From positions 1 through 9,311 of the forward strand of contig CAJXTM010000083.1 in assembly GCA_913061385.1 (NCBI GenBank): a stretch of 9,311 bases of DNA. Direction: 5' to 3'. Of the stretch, positions 1 through 7,544 are shown piece by piece; position 1 is the first letter of the stretch, and every line of letters begins with the position of its first letter. The notes beneath the pieces were generated by a model. That model saw only the letters and a program-made list of their open reading frames with translations, ran no database searches and was not told the DNA's origin. Made by a program: the position numbers and the translations under genes. Origin of the DNA: an uncultured Rhodopirellula sp. (GTDB lineage: Bacteria > Planctomycetota > Planctomycetia > Pirellulales > Pirellulaceae).

Positions 1-45
1 ACACGTAAGGAGTCGTCGGCAGCGTCAGATGTGTATAAGAGACAG
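1..45 (+). other. Untrimmed Nextera i5 adapter (not genomic)
   Basis: Bases 1-4 are the end of the P5 primer, 5-12 (GTAAGGAG) match the Nextera S505/N505 i5 index, 13-26 are the Read 1 linker, and 27-45 are the 19-bp Tn5 mosaic end. The reverse complement of the same block closes the contig. Any reading frame that begins here is false: an ATG at 29 inside the mosaic end yields the artefact peptide MCIRDR in front of the first real gene. Genomic sequence begins at 46. Confidence 0.98.
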
Positions 46-46
46 G

Positions 47-520
47 TTTGGGGATGATATTATCAAATTGATAGGTTCGCTCCTCGCAGATTTTTCCAGT
101 CACTTACCTGAAACTGCCGTGGTGACAGCAAATACGGAAGTTGCTGGCATTGACGAGGAAATCGCCAATCACGCCGATTCATCGGCGATTTCGGCCTCGG
201 CAAACGTTGCAATCAACAAATCTGATCCCGAATCCAATCAGCCCAGCCCTGACTCGGACAAAGTGACGGTTCCTGAGTTGCCAACAAAGAACAATGGAGC
301 GATCAGTAAAACCGCAGGCTATTGGACATGGAGACTGTTCAGGGATGGATATTCCGAGGCAGAGGTGATGGCAATCCAACAATGCGACTCCGCCGAACTT
401 GTTTCTCAACTGTTGCTTGCGGTTCAGGGCGGCCTGGAAATCGATCTGGGGTGGATCACAGACGAACACAGCGTCGAACAACTTCGTAAGTCCAGTAATA
501 GTCCCAAAGTCGGCGGTTAG
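47..520 (+). CDS. C-terminal fragment of a probable RecQ-like helicase (HRDC end + HTH domain), 5' truncated
   Basis: The gene runs in from beyond the contig edge; 157 residues are left and the stop is TGA-less TAG at 518-520. The first residues (FGDDIIKLI) look like the last helix of an HRDC domain. A polar, low-complexity linker follows (about residues 20-88). The end of the protein (about 91-137, from GYWTWRLFRDGYSEAEV to GLEIDLGWI) fits the pattern of the helix-turn-helix domain (HTH_40 type) at the C-terminus of many bacterial RecQ helicases: a T-x-x-L-x-x-x-G-x-S-x-x-E start, then a second helix, then G-x-x-I-D-L. The helicase motor itself is not visible, so the identity is an inference from tail architecture. 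RecQ would be an ATP-dependent 3'-5' DNA helicase in recombination and fork repair. Other proteins with HTH_40 tails are possible. It lies 124 bp upstream of ftsH on the same strand. Confidence 0.5.
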   Translation, partial: FGDDIIKLIGSLLADFSSHLPETAVVTANTEVAGIDEEIANHADSSAISASANVAINKSDPESNQPSPDSDKVTVPELPTKNNGAISKTAGYWTWRLFRDGYSEAEVMAIQQCDSAELVSQLLLAVQGGLEIDLGWITDEHSVEQLRKSSNSPKVGG

Positions 521-557
521 TCACCTAAGCCACGACTCACTACAATCTACGTGTGAT

Positions 558-610
558 TCCATCACGATCAGTGATTGGAGTCCGTGATGGACCCGGAAAA
601 AGACGGGTTC
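558..610 (+). promoter_or_regulatory. Two overlapping hairpins in the ftsH leader
   Basis: The 124-bp gap before ftsH holds two inverted repeats. The first has perfect 9-bp arms, TCCATCACG (558-566) and CGTGATGGA (583-591), with a 16-nt loop. The second pairs GGACCCG (589-595) with CGGGTTC (604-610), 7 bp including one G-U, with an 8-nt A-rich loop. They share bases 589-591, so both cannot form fully at once. Neither is followed by a T-run, so a simple intrinsic terminator is unlikely. A TACAAT hexamer at 541-546 resembles a -10 box but has no good -35 partner. A role in terminating the upstream gene or controlling ftsH is inference. Confidence 0.3.
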
Positions 611-644
611 ATTGCACCAACAGCAACGGCGAAAAAGGCAGGAA

Positions 645-2714
645 ATGGATAAGAAGTCTGAGAAAAACGAGACACCAGCGTCTGAACCCCAGGAAAGCAG
701 GCGTGGGAACAACTCACTGATCATCGCGTTATTACTGGCCGGTTCACTGGTTCTGTTGTTCTACAACAGGGGTGAAGAGCGGTCGGTTGTTTCTGCAAGC
801 TTCTTTCAGACCGAACTGGCCCGTGGAAACGTCGAGGAAGTGAGCATCGGCGAGCGACGAGTTTACGGAACGTTCAAAACCGCTCCTGACGCCCCATCCG
901 CTACTAAGGAAGAGGCACCGGCAAAGACAGACGATGTCGACGCCACAGCAGACGACAAGCCCCCTGCTGTTGTCGAGGACAAGAAATACCTGAAGGAGTT
1001 TTACTTCAATCGCTCCACTGATGCTGGCGCAGCGGTAGAGCTCGAGAATCAACTCAAAACTGCCAAAGTCGAGTACACGTACCTAGAACCTGACAATACG
1101 CAGCAGATCATCTACTTCATTGCCTTGATCGGTCTTCCGCTGGCCATTTTGTTCTTTCTCTTCATGATGTTGCGACGGACCAAGAGTGACATTATGGGAG
1201 GCGGTTTTTTGTCCGGGTTCAGCAAGAGCCCCGCCAAAAAGTTCGAAGCCAACGAAAAGATGGTCACCTTCGATGACGTCGCTGGCCTTGAAGGTGTGAA
1301 AGCAGATTTGCAGGAGATCGTAGACTTTCTCAAGACCCCAGGTAAATTTCAGAAACTCGGAGGGCGGGTCCCCAAAGGCGTTCTGCTCAATGGGCCTCCC
1401 GGAACTGGAAAAACGTTGCTCGCCAGGGCAGTGGCCGGCGAGGCGGACGTTCCATTCTTCTCCGTGAATGGTAGCGAGTTCATTCAGATGTTTGTCGGGG
1501 TCGGTGCAAGCCGCGTCCGTGATCTGTTCAAGACAGCCAAGGAGCAAAGCCCTGCAATTATCTTCATTGATGAGATTGATGCAGTAGGCCGTCAACGTGG
1601 TGCAGGGCTCGGAGGCGGACATGACGAGCGTGAGCAGACATTGAATCAAATTCTAGGTGAGATGGACGGATTTTCAGGAAGTCAGGCCGTCATTGTGGTC
1701 GCAGCTACGAACCGACCGGATGTTCTCGACCCTGCTCTTCTGCGTCCCGGAAGATTTGATCGACACATCACAGTGGGTCGTCCTACGATGAATGGACGCG
1801 AAGCGATCTTCAAAGTTCACGTTCGCGATGTGCCGTTGGCTGATGATGTTGACCTGAGGCGGCTTGCGGCGGGTACCGTTGGCCTGACCGGTGCTGACAT
1901 CCGAAATATGGTGAACGAGGCTGCACTCTGGGCAGCTCGGAACGACAAGAAAATTGTCGACATGAGTGACTTTGATCACGCTCGCGACAAAATCTTGATG
2001 GGTGCGAAACGCGAAGAAGTTCTTCAAGACAGCGAGAAAGAGAAAACGGCTTACCACGAAGCCGGCCACACCCTGACCGCTTGGCACCTCGATGGTGCCC
2101 ACACCGTCCACAAAGTGACGATTATTCCCCGAGGTCGAGCGTTAGGCGTTACGCAGTATGTTCCCAACGAAGATCGTCTTAGTATCAGCAAACGAGAACT
2201 GGACCACCAATTGATCGTGCTGCTCGGAGGACGAGCCGCAGAGAAAATCATCTACAACGAACCGTGCGTAGGAGCGGAGAATGATCTGGAGCGTGCCACA
2301 AGCATCGCCCGTAGAATGGTGACACACTGGGGCATGAGTCCGAAAATTGGTCCTGTCAGCTACAAAACCAGCGATGAAGATCCATTCCTCGGTCGAGAGA
2401 TTCACCAGTCACGCCAATTCAGTGAACACACTCAGGAATTGATTGACGAAGAGGTTGGGAGAATTCTTCTTGAAGCTGATCAGAAAGCCGAGCAATTACT
2501 TCGTGAGCACCGAGACGAACTCGAAAGCATCACTCGATCCTTGCTGGAACATGAAGAGCTTGGTGAAGCGGACCTGACGGAATTGATTGGCCCTTCGATC
2601 CAGTCGCGAACCCAGTCAAAGAGCAAAGACTCGCAGGACGCTGAGACGGTTGCCCCGGGTGGCTCGAACGATTCCAAGCCTGATGTTGTCGCAAAACAGG
2701 ATCAGCAGCAGTGA
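645..2714 (+). CDS. ftsH: ATP-dependent zinc metalloprotease FtsH
   Basis: FtsH is a hexameric, membrane-anchored AAA protease that extracts and degrades misfolded membrane proteins and short-lived cytosolic regulators. Numbering is from ATG 645 (689 aa). TM helix 1 is about 24-40 and TM helix 2 about 155-176, bracketing an external domain with an Ala/Asp/Lys-rich insert (about 80-115). The AAA module has Walker A GPPGTGKT (250-257), the pore loop FVGVG, Walker B IIFIDEID (D309, E310) and the second region of homology ending RPGRFDRH. The protease has HEAGH (H471, E472, H475) and the third zinc ligand in AENDLER (D547). The C-terminus is a charged, glutamine-rich tail. All catalytic elements are intact and the length is normal. 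Start choice: ATG 645 has AAGG six bases upstream; an in-frame TTG at 612 would add 11 residues but lies directly after a hairpin. rsgA follows after 50 bp. Confidence 0.97.
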   Translation: MDKKSEKNETPASEPQESRRGNNSLIIALLLAGSLVLLFYNRGEERSVVSASFFQTELARGNVEEVSIGERRVYGTFKTAPDAPSATKEEAPAKTDDVDATADDKPPAVVEDKKYLKEFYFNRSTDAGAAVELENQLKTAKVEYTYLEPDNTQQIIYFIALIGLPLAILFFLFMMLRRTKSDIMGGGFLSGFSKSPAKKFEANEKMVTFDDVAGLEGVKADLQEIVDFLKTPGKFQKLGGRVPKGVLLNGPPGTGKTLLARAVAGEADVPFFSVNGSEFIQMFVGVGASRVRDLFKTAKEQSPAIIFIDEIDAVGRQRGAGLGGGHDEREQTLNQILGEMDGFSGSQAVIVVAATNRPDVLDPALLRPGRFDRHITVGRPTMNGREAIFKVHVRDVPLADDVDLRRLAAGTVGLTGADIRNMVNEAALWAARNDKKIVDMSDFDHARDKILMGAKREEVLQDSEKEKTAYHEAGHTLTAWHLDGAHTVHKVTIIPRGRALGVTQYVPNEDRLSISKRELDHQLIVLLGGRAAEKIIYNEPCVGAENDLERATSIARRMVTHWGMSPKIGPVSYKTSDEDPFLGREIHQSRQFSEHTQELIDEEVGRILLEADQKAEQLLREHRDELESITRSLLEHEELGEADLTELIGPSIQSRTQSKSKDSQDAETVAPGGSNDSKPDVVAKQDQQQ

Positions 2715-2764
2715 GGGGGTTATTGACGCAACTATCTCGAATGCCGTGGGGTGACTGATATTCC

Positions 2765-3889
2765 ATGGGTAAAAAGCGTCAAAAACAGCGAACGGACTTT
2801 CGTAAAAAATATCAGGGCCGTGTTCGGAAAGGAGACCTGACACGTGAATTCCGAACGGGTGATGCTGATAAGCTCGCAGATGTCTCACAGAGCGAACGTG
2901 TTAGTGGAAAGGGTGAGCTAACGCGAAAACGCACCGTTCAATCCACAGGCAAAAACGAACTGCAGGTAAGAAGTGGTGAGTTGAAAACCGGACGTGTCGT
3001 GAGCGTCCATGGTTTGAAGAGCCGAGTAATGACAGACGATGGCGAAATTTATGATTGCGCGGTCAGGCAAGTCCTAAAATCTCTCAGCATCGAGCAACGC
3101 AGCATCGTGGTCGCCGGAGACCACGTACTTATACGGGCCGAATCACATTTGGACGGTGTGATCGAGGAAGTCAAACCTAGACGTGGCGTCATCAGCCGAA
3201 CCAGTCGTGGTCAACAACACGTCCTAGTTGCTAACGTCGACTACTTGCTGATCATCACGAGTGCGGCAGAGCCTGGCCTCAAACCGACCTTGATTGATCG
3301 TTTCCTGCTTACAGCACAGCAATGCAATCTGCAGCCAGTTGTTGTGGTCAACAAGGTTGACTTGGTTGACAGTGTCAAGCTGCAACCTTTGCTAGGTGTT
3401 TATGCATCCATGGGCTTCAGGGTCTTGATGACTTCAGCAGAAACGGGTGTCAACATTGCCTATCTGCGTTGCCTCCTCAAGGGCAAGCAGACAGCAGTAA
3501 CAGGGCAGAGCGGGGTAGGCAAAAGCAGTTTACTCAATGTAATCCAGCCCGGCCTTGGCTTGGCAGTGGCAACAGTCAGTCAGGACAACGAAAAAGGCCG
3601 GCACACAACGACGGCGGCTCGACTAATACCGTTGGAAGGCGGCGGCGCCGTCTTTGACACTCCCGGCATCCGGCAGTTCCAACTCTGGGACATTTCAGCC
3701 AGTGAAGTTGCAGGGCTGATGCCTGATCTCCGACCCTACGTGAGCGCATGTCGCTACCCCGACTGCTTTCACCTGAGCGAAGATGAATGTGCCGTCAAAA
3801 ATGCCGTCGCCGATGGTCGCATTGATGCGCGTCGCTACGATGCGTACTGCCACTTGCTTGAGGGTGACCTGATGAGTGAGTCAAGATAA
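2765..3889 (+). CDS. rsgA: Small ribosomal subunit biogenesis GTPase RsgA
   Basis: RsgA (YjeQ) is a GTPase that checks late 30S subunit maturation and releases other assembly factors. The motif order is circularly permuted, which is diagnostic: G4 NKVD (196-199), then G5 TSAETG, then G1 GQSGVGKSS (247-255), then G2 RHTTT, then G3 DTPG. An OB-fold comes first (about 74-125) and a zinc knuckle last, with C329, C334, H336 and C342 in the C-x4-C-x-H-x5-C spacing. At 374 aa it is a little longer than usual because of a basic N-terminal tail of about 70 residues. That tail carries three related motifs, KGDLTR (22-27), KGELTR (49-54) and SGELKT (70-75). ATG 2765 is the first codon of this tail; the Shine-Dalgarno is weak (a GTGGGG stretch some 15 bases upstream). 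Probably cotranscribed with ftsH. Confidence 0.96.
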   Translation: MGKKRQKQRTDFRKKYQGRVRKGDLTREFRTGDADKLADVSQSERVSGKGELTRKRTVQSTGKNELQVRSGELKTGRVVSVHGLKSRVMTDDGEIYDCAVRQVLKSLSIEQRSIVVAGDHVLIRAESHLDGVIEEVKPRRGVISRTSRGQQHVLVANVDYLLIITSAAEPGLKPTLIDRFLLTAQQCNLQPVVVVNKVDLVDSVKLQPLLGVYASMGFRVLMTSAETGVNIAYLRCLLKGKQTAVTGQSGVGKSSLLNVIQPGLGLAVATVSQDNEKGRHTTTAARLIPLEGGGAVFDTPGIRQFQLWDISASEVAGLMPDLRPYVSACRYPDCFHLSEDECAVKNAVADGRIDARRYDAYCHLLEGDLMSESR

Positions 3890-3895
3890 TATCTT

Positions 3896-3900
3896 AGGGA
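3896..3900 (+). promoter_or_regulatory. Ribosome binding site of the 88-aa membrane protein
   Basis: AGGGA lies seven bases before ATG 3908, immediately after the rsgA stop. It is the strongest Shine-Dalgarno in the plus-strand cluster and is the main reason to believe that the short gene is translated. Confidence 0.6.
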
Positions 3901-3907
3901 AAAACCG

Positions 3908-4174
3908 ATGAGCACACCTGAAAACAAAACCGAGTCATCCCCCTACCCGTGGCTGCGGGGTGCAATTTACAGCGGAATTGGCGTGGTGATTGGAATAGCT
4001 TCGCTCGTTCTCTTCTGCCATGCCTTGGGCTTGAATCTGCGGGATCAAGGGTGGGGATCGGATACCAATTCATGGGACTCCAACCGCGGCGAGTTAGTGA
4101 CCTCATTCGTTGGATTTGGAATTTCTACAATCATTTTCTGGCTCGGTTTTCATCAAACGACAAAGTCACTCTAA
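3908..4174 (+). CDS. Small two-helix membrane protein, unknown function
   Basis: This 88-residue protein is not recognised. It has a short polar N-terminus, a hydrophobic helix at about 19-40 (rich in Gly, Ile and Val), a polar loop at 41-60 (with Asp, Asn and Trp), a second hydrophobic helix at about 61-82 and a short tail. Two inner-membrane helices with both ends on the same side is the natural reading. It begins 18 bp after rsgA with a good ribosome binding site, so it is likely the last gene of the ftsH-rsgA unit. It could be an orphan membrane protein or a small partner of FtsH, but nothing in the sequence shows which. It ends 19 bp from the stop codon of the convergent VWA gene, leaving almost no room for a terminator between the two units. 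Confidence 0.7.
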   Translation: MSTPENKTESSPYPWLRGAIYSGIGVVIGIASLVLFCHALGLNLRDQGWGSDTNSWDSNRGELVTSFVGFGISTIIFWLGFHQTTKSL

Positions 4175-4193
4175 GTCGCCACGTCTTCAACGA

Positions 4194-5930
4194 CTACGTA
4201 ATGATGTCACGGCGGTTTTGAACGTAGTCCCAAAGGACAAAACGATCGAGGTCGCGGCCACTCGTGAAAAACACCCGGCCCTTGGTAGTCTGTGCCAGCC
4301 GCTGAGCAAAACGAATATCCTCTTGGCTCTGTGACCAACTTGGTATCAAAAAGATATTAATTGTAATATCATTTTTACTACACAACATTGCTTCGCGCAT
4401 CGTCGCCTGCTCAGTCCGCGGATCAGGCGGATAAAGCATGTAAAGTTTCTCATCTTCAAAGTGAGCGGTTGGAAGGCCATCCGTAATCAAGACGATTTGT
4501 CGATTCGGAGTGTCGCAATTGGCAAGATTCTTACGCGCCAACTGCAACGAGTGCTGAATGTTTGTGAAGTGCGGATGCACTTCCTGCTCGCTAATATTTG
4601 GATCACTCATATCTGCCCAAAGCTGAACCCACGGATCATGGATCGTGACCGGCTTAGGCATCATGTTGATAATCTCACCAGGTGCTCGAAGCTTGGCGAA
4701 TGTGTACATCTCGATGAATCTCAGGAAGTCACCCGGGTACTCAGTCTGAATGAGCCCTTGCAAGGCCAACGCCATCCTTTTCACGTTTATATATTGCCCG
4801 TCGTATCGCATGGAACCACTCATATCCATGATGACACAGGTCGCACACTTCGGATGATTTCGTGTTTTGTGAACTTCAATATCATCAGGACGCAGGCGAA
4901 TTGGCCGGGTGTCTCCCTGTCGCAACAGCGCATTGATTACGGTCTGAGGTAAATCAATGTTTGCGACGCTGTCCCCGAACTCATAAGGCTTCGTCTGCTG
5001 AAGCTCAACAGCCCCCTCGCCAACAACATCTCCCTCGTGCCGGCCGCTTCTGGATTCCTGCAGCTCGCTGAAGATTCTTTCAAGTAGCCTGCCCTGAAAA
5101 ACGCGGTAAGCCTGAGGTGTGAGACGAAATGCTCCCTCCTTCTCAGGATCTTTCTCGAGCCCCTGCCTTTCGGCCTGTTCTCGAATCAGGTTCTCTACTT
5201 GGTTGCGCATTTCTTCAAGCTGCTGCATATCCGATGGCTGCGCAAACTCACCGAGCAGATCCATATCGATGACGCCGATCTGGGCTGTTTTGGAGGCTTG
5301 ATCAATCTGCTTGAGTAGCTCATCAATTTTTTCCAGCTCCTCTTTCACTTCCAGCGCCTTATCGATGGACATCGACTCGCTACCAGTGAAGTCGTACTTG
5401 CTTCCCAACTCCTCGATATTGTGCTTATCCTCCATCCGTTGGCCGACCTGCAGAAGCCCACGAGCCAATGGGCCAGTGTCATCGTCCACCCGGTACCAAA
5501 GCCGTTCGATCAGATATGGCTGTTCATGAACAATCGCTTCCTTGAAAGTCTTTTCCAATTGCTTGGGAACGTTTAAGTTCTGCGCGGCTCCGCGGAAGGC
5601 TCTCCTTGCCTTCTTTTGAACGCTTCGACATTCATAGGTCTCAAGAATTTTCCGTTTCCGCTCCTCCAGCATCGCACGAAGCATATCAAGGCTGGGTCCC
5701 ATTCCGGCTATCTGACTGGGGTCCAATCGCACTGCTCTCGCCAAATCCTCCTCAGACAATTCCTGATAACTGCCATACATGAGTGCTTGTTCGAATGCAG
5801 GCGTGACAAGGTCCGGTGGCGGTTGTGTTGGCGGCGGAAACTGGGTTGGATCGTACTTCTGGTAGGAATGGATAACACCACCCGGCCGGTAAATTCGATC
5901 TTTGCTGCTTCGCTTTTCCTCAAATTTCAT
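4194..5930 (-). CDS. VWA (von Willebrand A) domain protein, partner of the upstream MoxR-like ATPase
   Basis: A 578-residue soluble protein with no signal peptide or membrane helix. It begins with a basic stretch and a proline-rich segment (about 28-44). A long helical middle follows, with Glu/Lys-rich coiled-coil-like stretches around 185-250. The C-terminal VWA domain (about 360-560) has a complete metal-ion site: DMSGS (D369, S371, S373), T456 in FTNIQHSL, and D484 in ITDGLPT. VWA domains with this site bind a divalent metal and mediate protein contacts. The layout, a helical or acidic region followed by a C-terminal VWA, is like ChlD/BchD and COG1240 proteins that work with an AAA+ partner. 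The ATG at 5930 lies inside the end of the ATPase gene in another frame (11-bp overlap), implying translational coupling and balanced synthesis. An upstream in-frame ATG at 6032 would lie further inside the ATPase gene and is less likely. Confidence 0.85.
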   Translation of the reverse strand: MKFEEKRSSKDRIYRPGGVIHSYQKYDPTQFPPPTQPPPDLVTPAFEQALMYGSYQELSEEDLARAVRLDPSQIAGMGPSLDMLRAMLEERKRKILETYECRSVQKKARRAFRGAAQNLNVPKQLEKTFKEAIVHEQPYLIERLWYRVDDDTGPLARGLLQVGQRMEDKHNIEELGSKYDFTGSESMSIDKALEVKEELEKIDELLKQIDQASKTAQIGVIDMDLLGEFAQPSDMQQLEEMRNQVENLIREQAERQGLEKDPEKEGAFRLTPQAYRVFQGRLLERIFSELQESRSGRHEGDVVGEGAVELQQTKPYEFGDSVANIDLPQTVINALLRQGDTRPIRLRPDDIEVHKTRNHPKCATCVIMDMSGSMRYDGQYINVKRMALALQGLIQTEYPGDFLRFIEMYTFAKLRAPGEIINMMPKPVTIHDPWVQLWADMSDPNISEQEVHPHFTNIQHSLQLARKNLANCDTPNRQIVLITDGLPTAHFEDEKLYMLYPPDPRTEQATMREAMLCSKNDITINIFLIPSWSQSQEDIRFAQRLAQTTKGRVFFTSGRDLDRFVLWDYVQNRRDIIT

Positions 5931-7344
5931 ATTCAATCTTACCGTGACGCTGACTGCGACTAATTTTTTCCATGCTGTACAAACCTGCAAGTACAAACTC
6001 CACGCAACTGGCTCGCACAGCCTCACTCTCACTCGCGTTCACTTCGAATGCCATGTCCCACGCTGGTGGTACTTTTTTCAGACGAGTAGCGTATTCCTTG
6101 CTGGGCAGTAAATCACCGACTTCGACACGAACACCCCCACGAAAGATCTCGGCAATCGCGCCCAAACCATGTTCCTCGACGTACTCATTGAAAACGATTT
6201 TGATCGCCTCTGCCGTAACCGCCTCAAGAACCTGTCGCTCGCTCATCTGGTGTGTACCCATCAGATCGAGTTCAAGCTTACCCAATGAACTGGAGTGCAG
6301 ATGCCCAAAATCACTGATCCGAGGCGCGGCAGGCTGCTCACGATGAATGATCCCGCGGTGGCGAGCAGACGCGATCAGTGTTCGGAAATTCGCCAACGAA
6401 AATCGGGCCGAAACGCCAGAATCTTGGTCGATGTATTTGCTATGCCGAGCCTGATTTGTGATTTCCTCGATGATTTGATACATGAAGTAAGGTACAACCA
6501 CAGGATAATCACCCTCAAGCTGATCACCCACTTCCTGTTGCAGGATCTCTATTCCCTGATCACGTTCGTCTGGGTAATGCGTCTGGACAATAGTTCCAAT
6601 CCGGTCTTTCAGTTGGGGGATCACTTTTCCGCTGCGGTTGTATGTCGAAGGATTAGCGGAGAATAAAATCATGAGATCCAAGTCAAACTGAATGGGATAC
6701 CCGCGGATTTGCACATCTCGTTCTTCGAGGATATTGAACAATCCAACTTGAACCAGATCATCAAGCTCTGGGAGCTCGTTCATGGCGAAGATGCCACGAT
6801 GCAGCCGAGGTATCAAACCGAATGACAACGCCTCCTCAGCACTCATACTGACACCCCCAGTCAGTTTTGCTGGATCGATCTCACCGATGATGTCTGCGAA
6901 TTTGGTCCCCGGGCTAAGTCGCTCTGCGTAACGCTGATCACGACCCCACCATGCAATCTTGATATCGGCGGCATCGTGCTCAGCAATCATTCGCTTACCG
7001 AGCGATGTAATCGGGCTTGTCGGGTCTTCATGAACCGGCAGATCCGGATGATCAATGTAAGGAATCCACTCATCCAAAAATCGCGTTAGCATTCGCATGA
7101 TGCGACTCTTGGCCTGCCCTTTTTCGCCAAGGAACAGTATGTCATGCCCCGCCAACAGTGCCAAATTGATCTCCGGTATCACCGTATCGTCGTAGCCAAC
7201 GATTCCCGGAAACAGTTCCTCGCCCGCAGCCAGCATCCGGGTGAAATTATCTCGGATCTCCTGTTTGACAGTTTTTGATTTCCAACCGCTATCCAGGAGT
7301 ACCTGCAGCGTTGTTGGTTGTGGTGCTGCCAAGATGGCCTTCAT
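5920..7344 (-). CDS. MoxR/ChlI-like AAA+ ATPase
   Basis: A 474-residue AAA+ ATPase resembling magnesium-chelatase subunit I (COG1239/MoxR-like). It probably forms a ring that uses ATP to remodel a client through the VWA partner. Visible motifs: Walker A GEKGQAKS (73-80), where Ala78 stands in place of the usual Gly before Lys79; a long insert; Walker B GIFAMNE, with Asn189-Glu190 in place of Asp-Glu; sensor 1 in FSANP (N231); and an arginine finger in LKDRIG (R248). From memory, both substitutions also occur in close relatives, so they may be family traits and not decay. A helical C-terminal lid follows. The start at 7344 has GAGGA eight bases upstream; upstream in-frame codons lack family-like sequence. 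It is not a chlorophyll gene by context: no other chelatase or pigment gene is present. Often annotated as magnesium chelatase or sigma-54-interacting regulator; neither name is supported functionally here. Confidence 0.88.
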   Translation of the reverse strand: MKAILAAPQPTTLQVLLDSGWKSKTVKQEIRDNFTRMLAAGEELFPGIVGYDDTVIPEINLALLAGHDILFLGEKGQAKSRIMRMLTRFLDEWIPYIDHPDLPVHEDPTSPITSLGKRMIAEHDAADIKIAWWGRDQRYAERLSPGTKFADIIGEIDPAKLTGGVSMSAEEALSFGLIPRLHRGIFAMNELPELDDLVQVGLFNILEERDVQIRGYPIQFDLDLMILFSANPSTYNRSGKVIPQLKDRIGTIVQTHYPDERDQGIEILQQEVGDQLEGDYPVVVPYFMYQIIEEITNQARHSKYIDQDSGVSARFSLANFRTLIASARHRGIIHREQPAAPRISDFGHLHSSSLGKLELDLMGTHQMSERQVLEAVTAEAIKIVFNEYVEEHGLGAIAEIFRGGVRVEVGDLLPSKEYATRLKKVPPAWDMAFEVNASESEAVRASCVEFVLAGLYSMEKISRSQRHGKIEYEI

Positions 7345-7352
7345 GCTTTCAT

Positions 7353-7357
7353 TCCTC
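7353..7357 (-). promoter_or_regulatory. Ribosome binding site of the MoxR-like ATPase gene
   Basis: On the minus strand GAGGA sits eight bases before the ATG at 7344. It decides the start: the open frame continues upstream to 7452, but those 36 codons encode an aromatic-rich stretch with no resemblance to AAA+ proteins. Confidence 0.65.
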
Positions 7358-7447
7358 AAGAAGTGTGCCTTTTCGTACGAGTGATTGTAGTGAGATGAAC
7401 AGATCGAATATCTGAAATAGATAAAAATCCACTGATTGGAAGTACAG

Positions 7448-7474
7448 GACAAACAGAGCCCTGTTCAACTTGTC
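7448..7474 (-). promoter_or_regulatory. Imperfect dyad with a TTGACA hexamer, upstream of the ATPase-VWA operon
   Basis: This lies in the 200-bp gap 7345-7544, the largest non-coding stretch of the window. GACAA (7448-7452) pairs with TTGTC (7470-7474), and ACAG (7453-7456) pairs with CTGT (7461-7464) around a 4-nt loop, with a 5-nt bulge on one side. A perfect minus-strand TTGACA (7471-7476) overlaps one arm, but no good -10 box stands 16-18 bases away. It could be an operator or a hairpin after the upstream gene; there is no T-run for an intrinsic terminator. I see no RNA gene or other ORF in the gap. Confidence 0.25.
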
Positions 7475-7544
7475 AAACATGCCACCCTGCCGAGCATCGG
7501 TGTTAGAACGTCTGCAACGCTGGCTATTCCGCAGATGAGGTCGG

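Noticed and set aside
521..610. Small RNA gene or riboswitch upstream of ftsH
   Set aside because: Hairpins are present, but no known riboswitch core, tRNA arm pattern or terminator with a T-run could be seen.
612..644. TTG start adding 11 residues to FtsH
   Set aside because: The codon follows a hairpin directly, while ATG 645 has AAGG at good spacing. It cannot be fully excluded.
1083..2111. Long open frames on the minus strand opposite ftsH (188 and 145 codons)
   Set aside because: They are shadows of the strongly constrained ftsH frame, with no recognisable domain and no good ribosome binding site noticed.
5920..7344. True magnesium chelatase subunits I and D (bacteriochlorophyll synthesis)
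   Set aside because: Similarity is at the level of fold and pairing only. No BchH or other pigment gene is present, and the Walker motifs differ from BchI.
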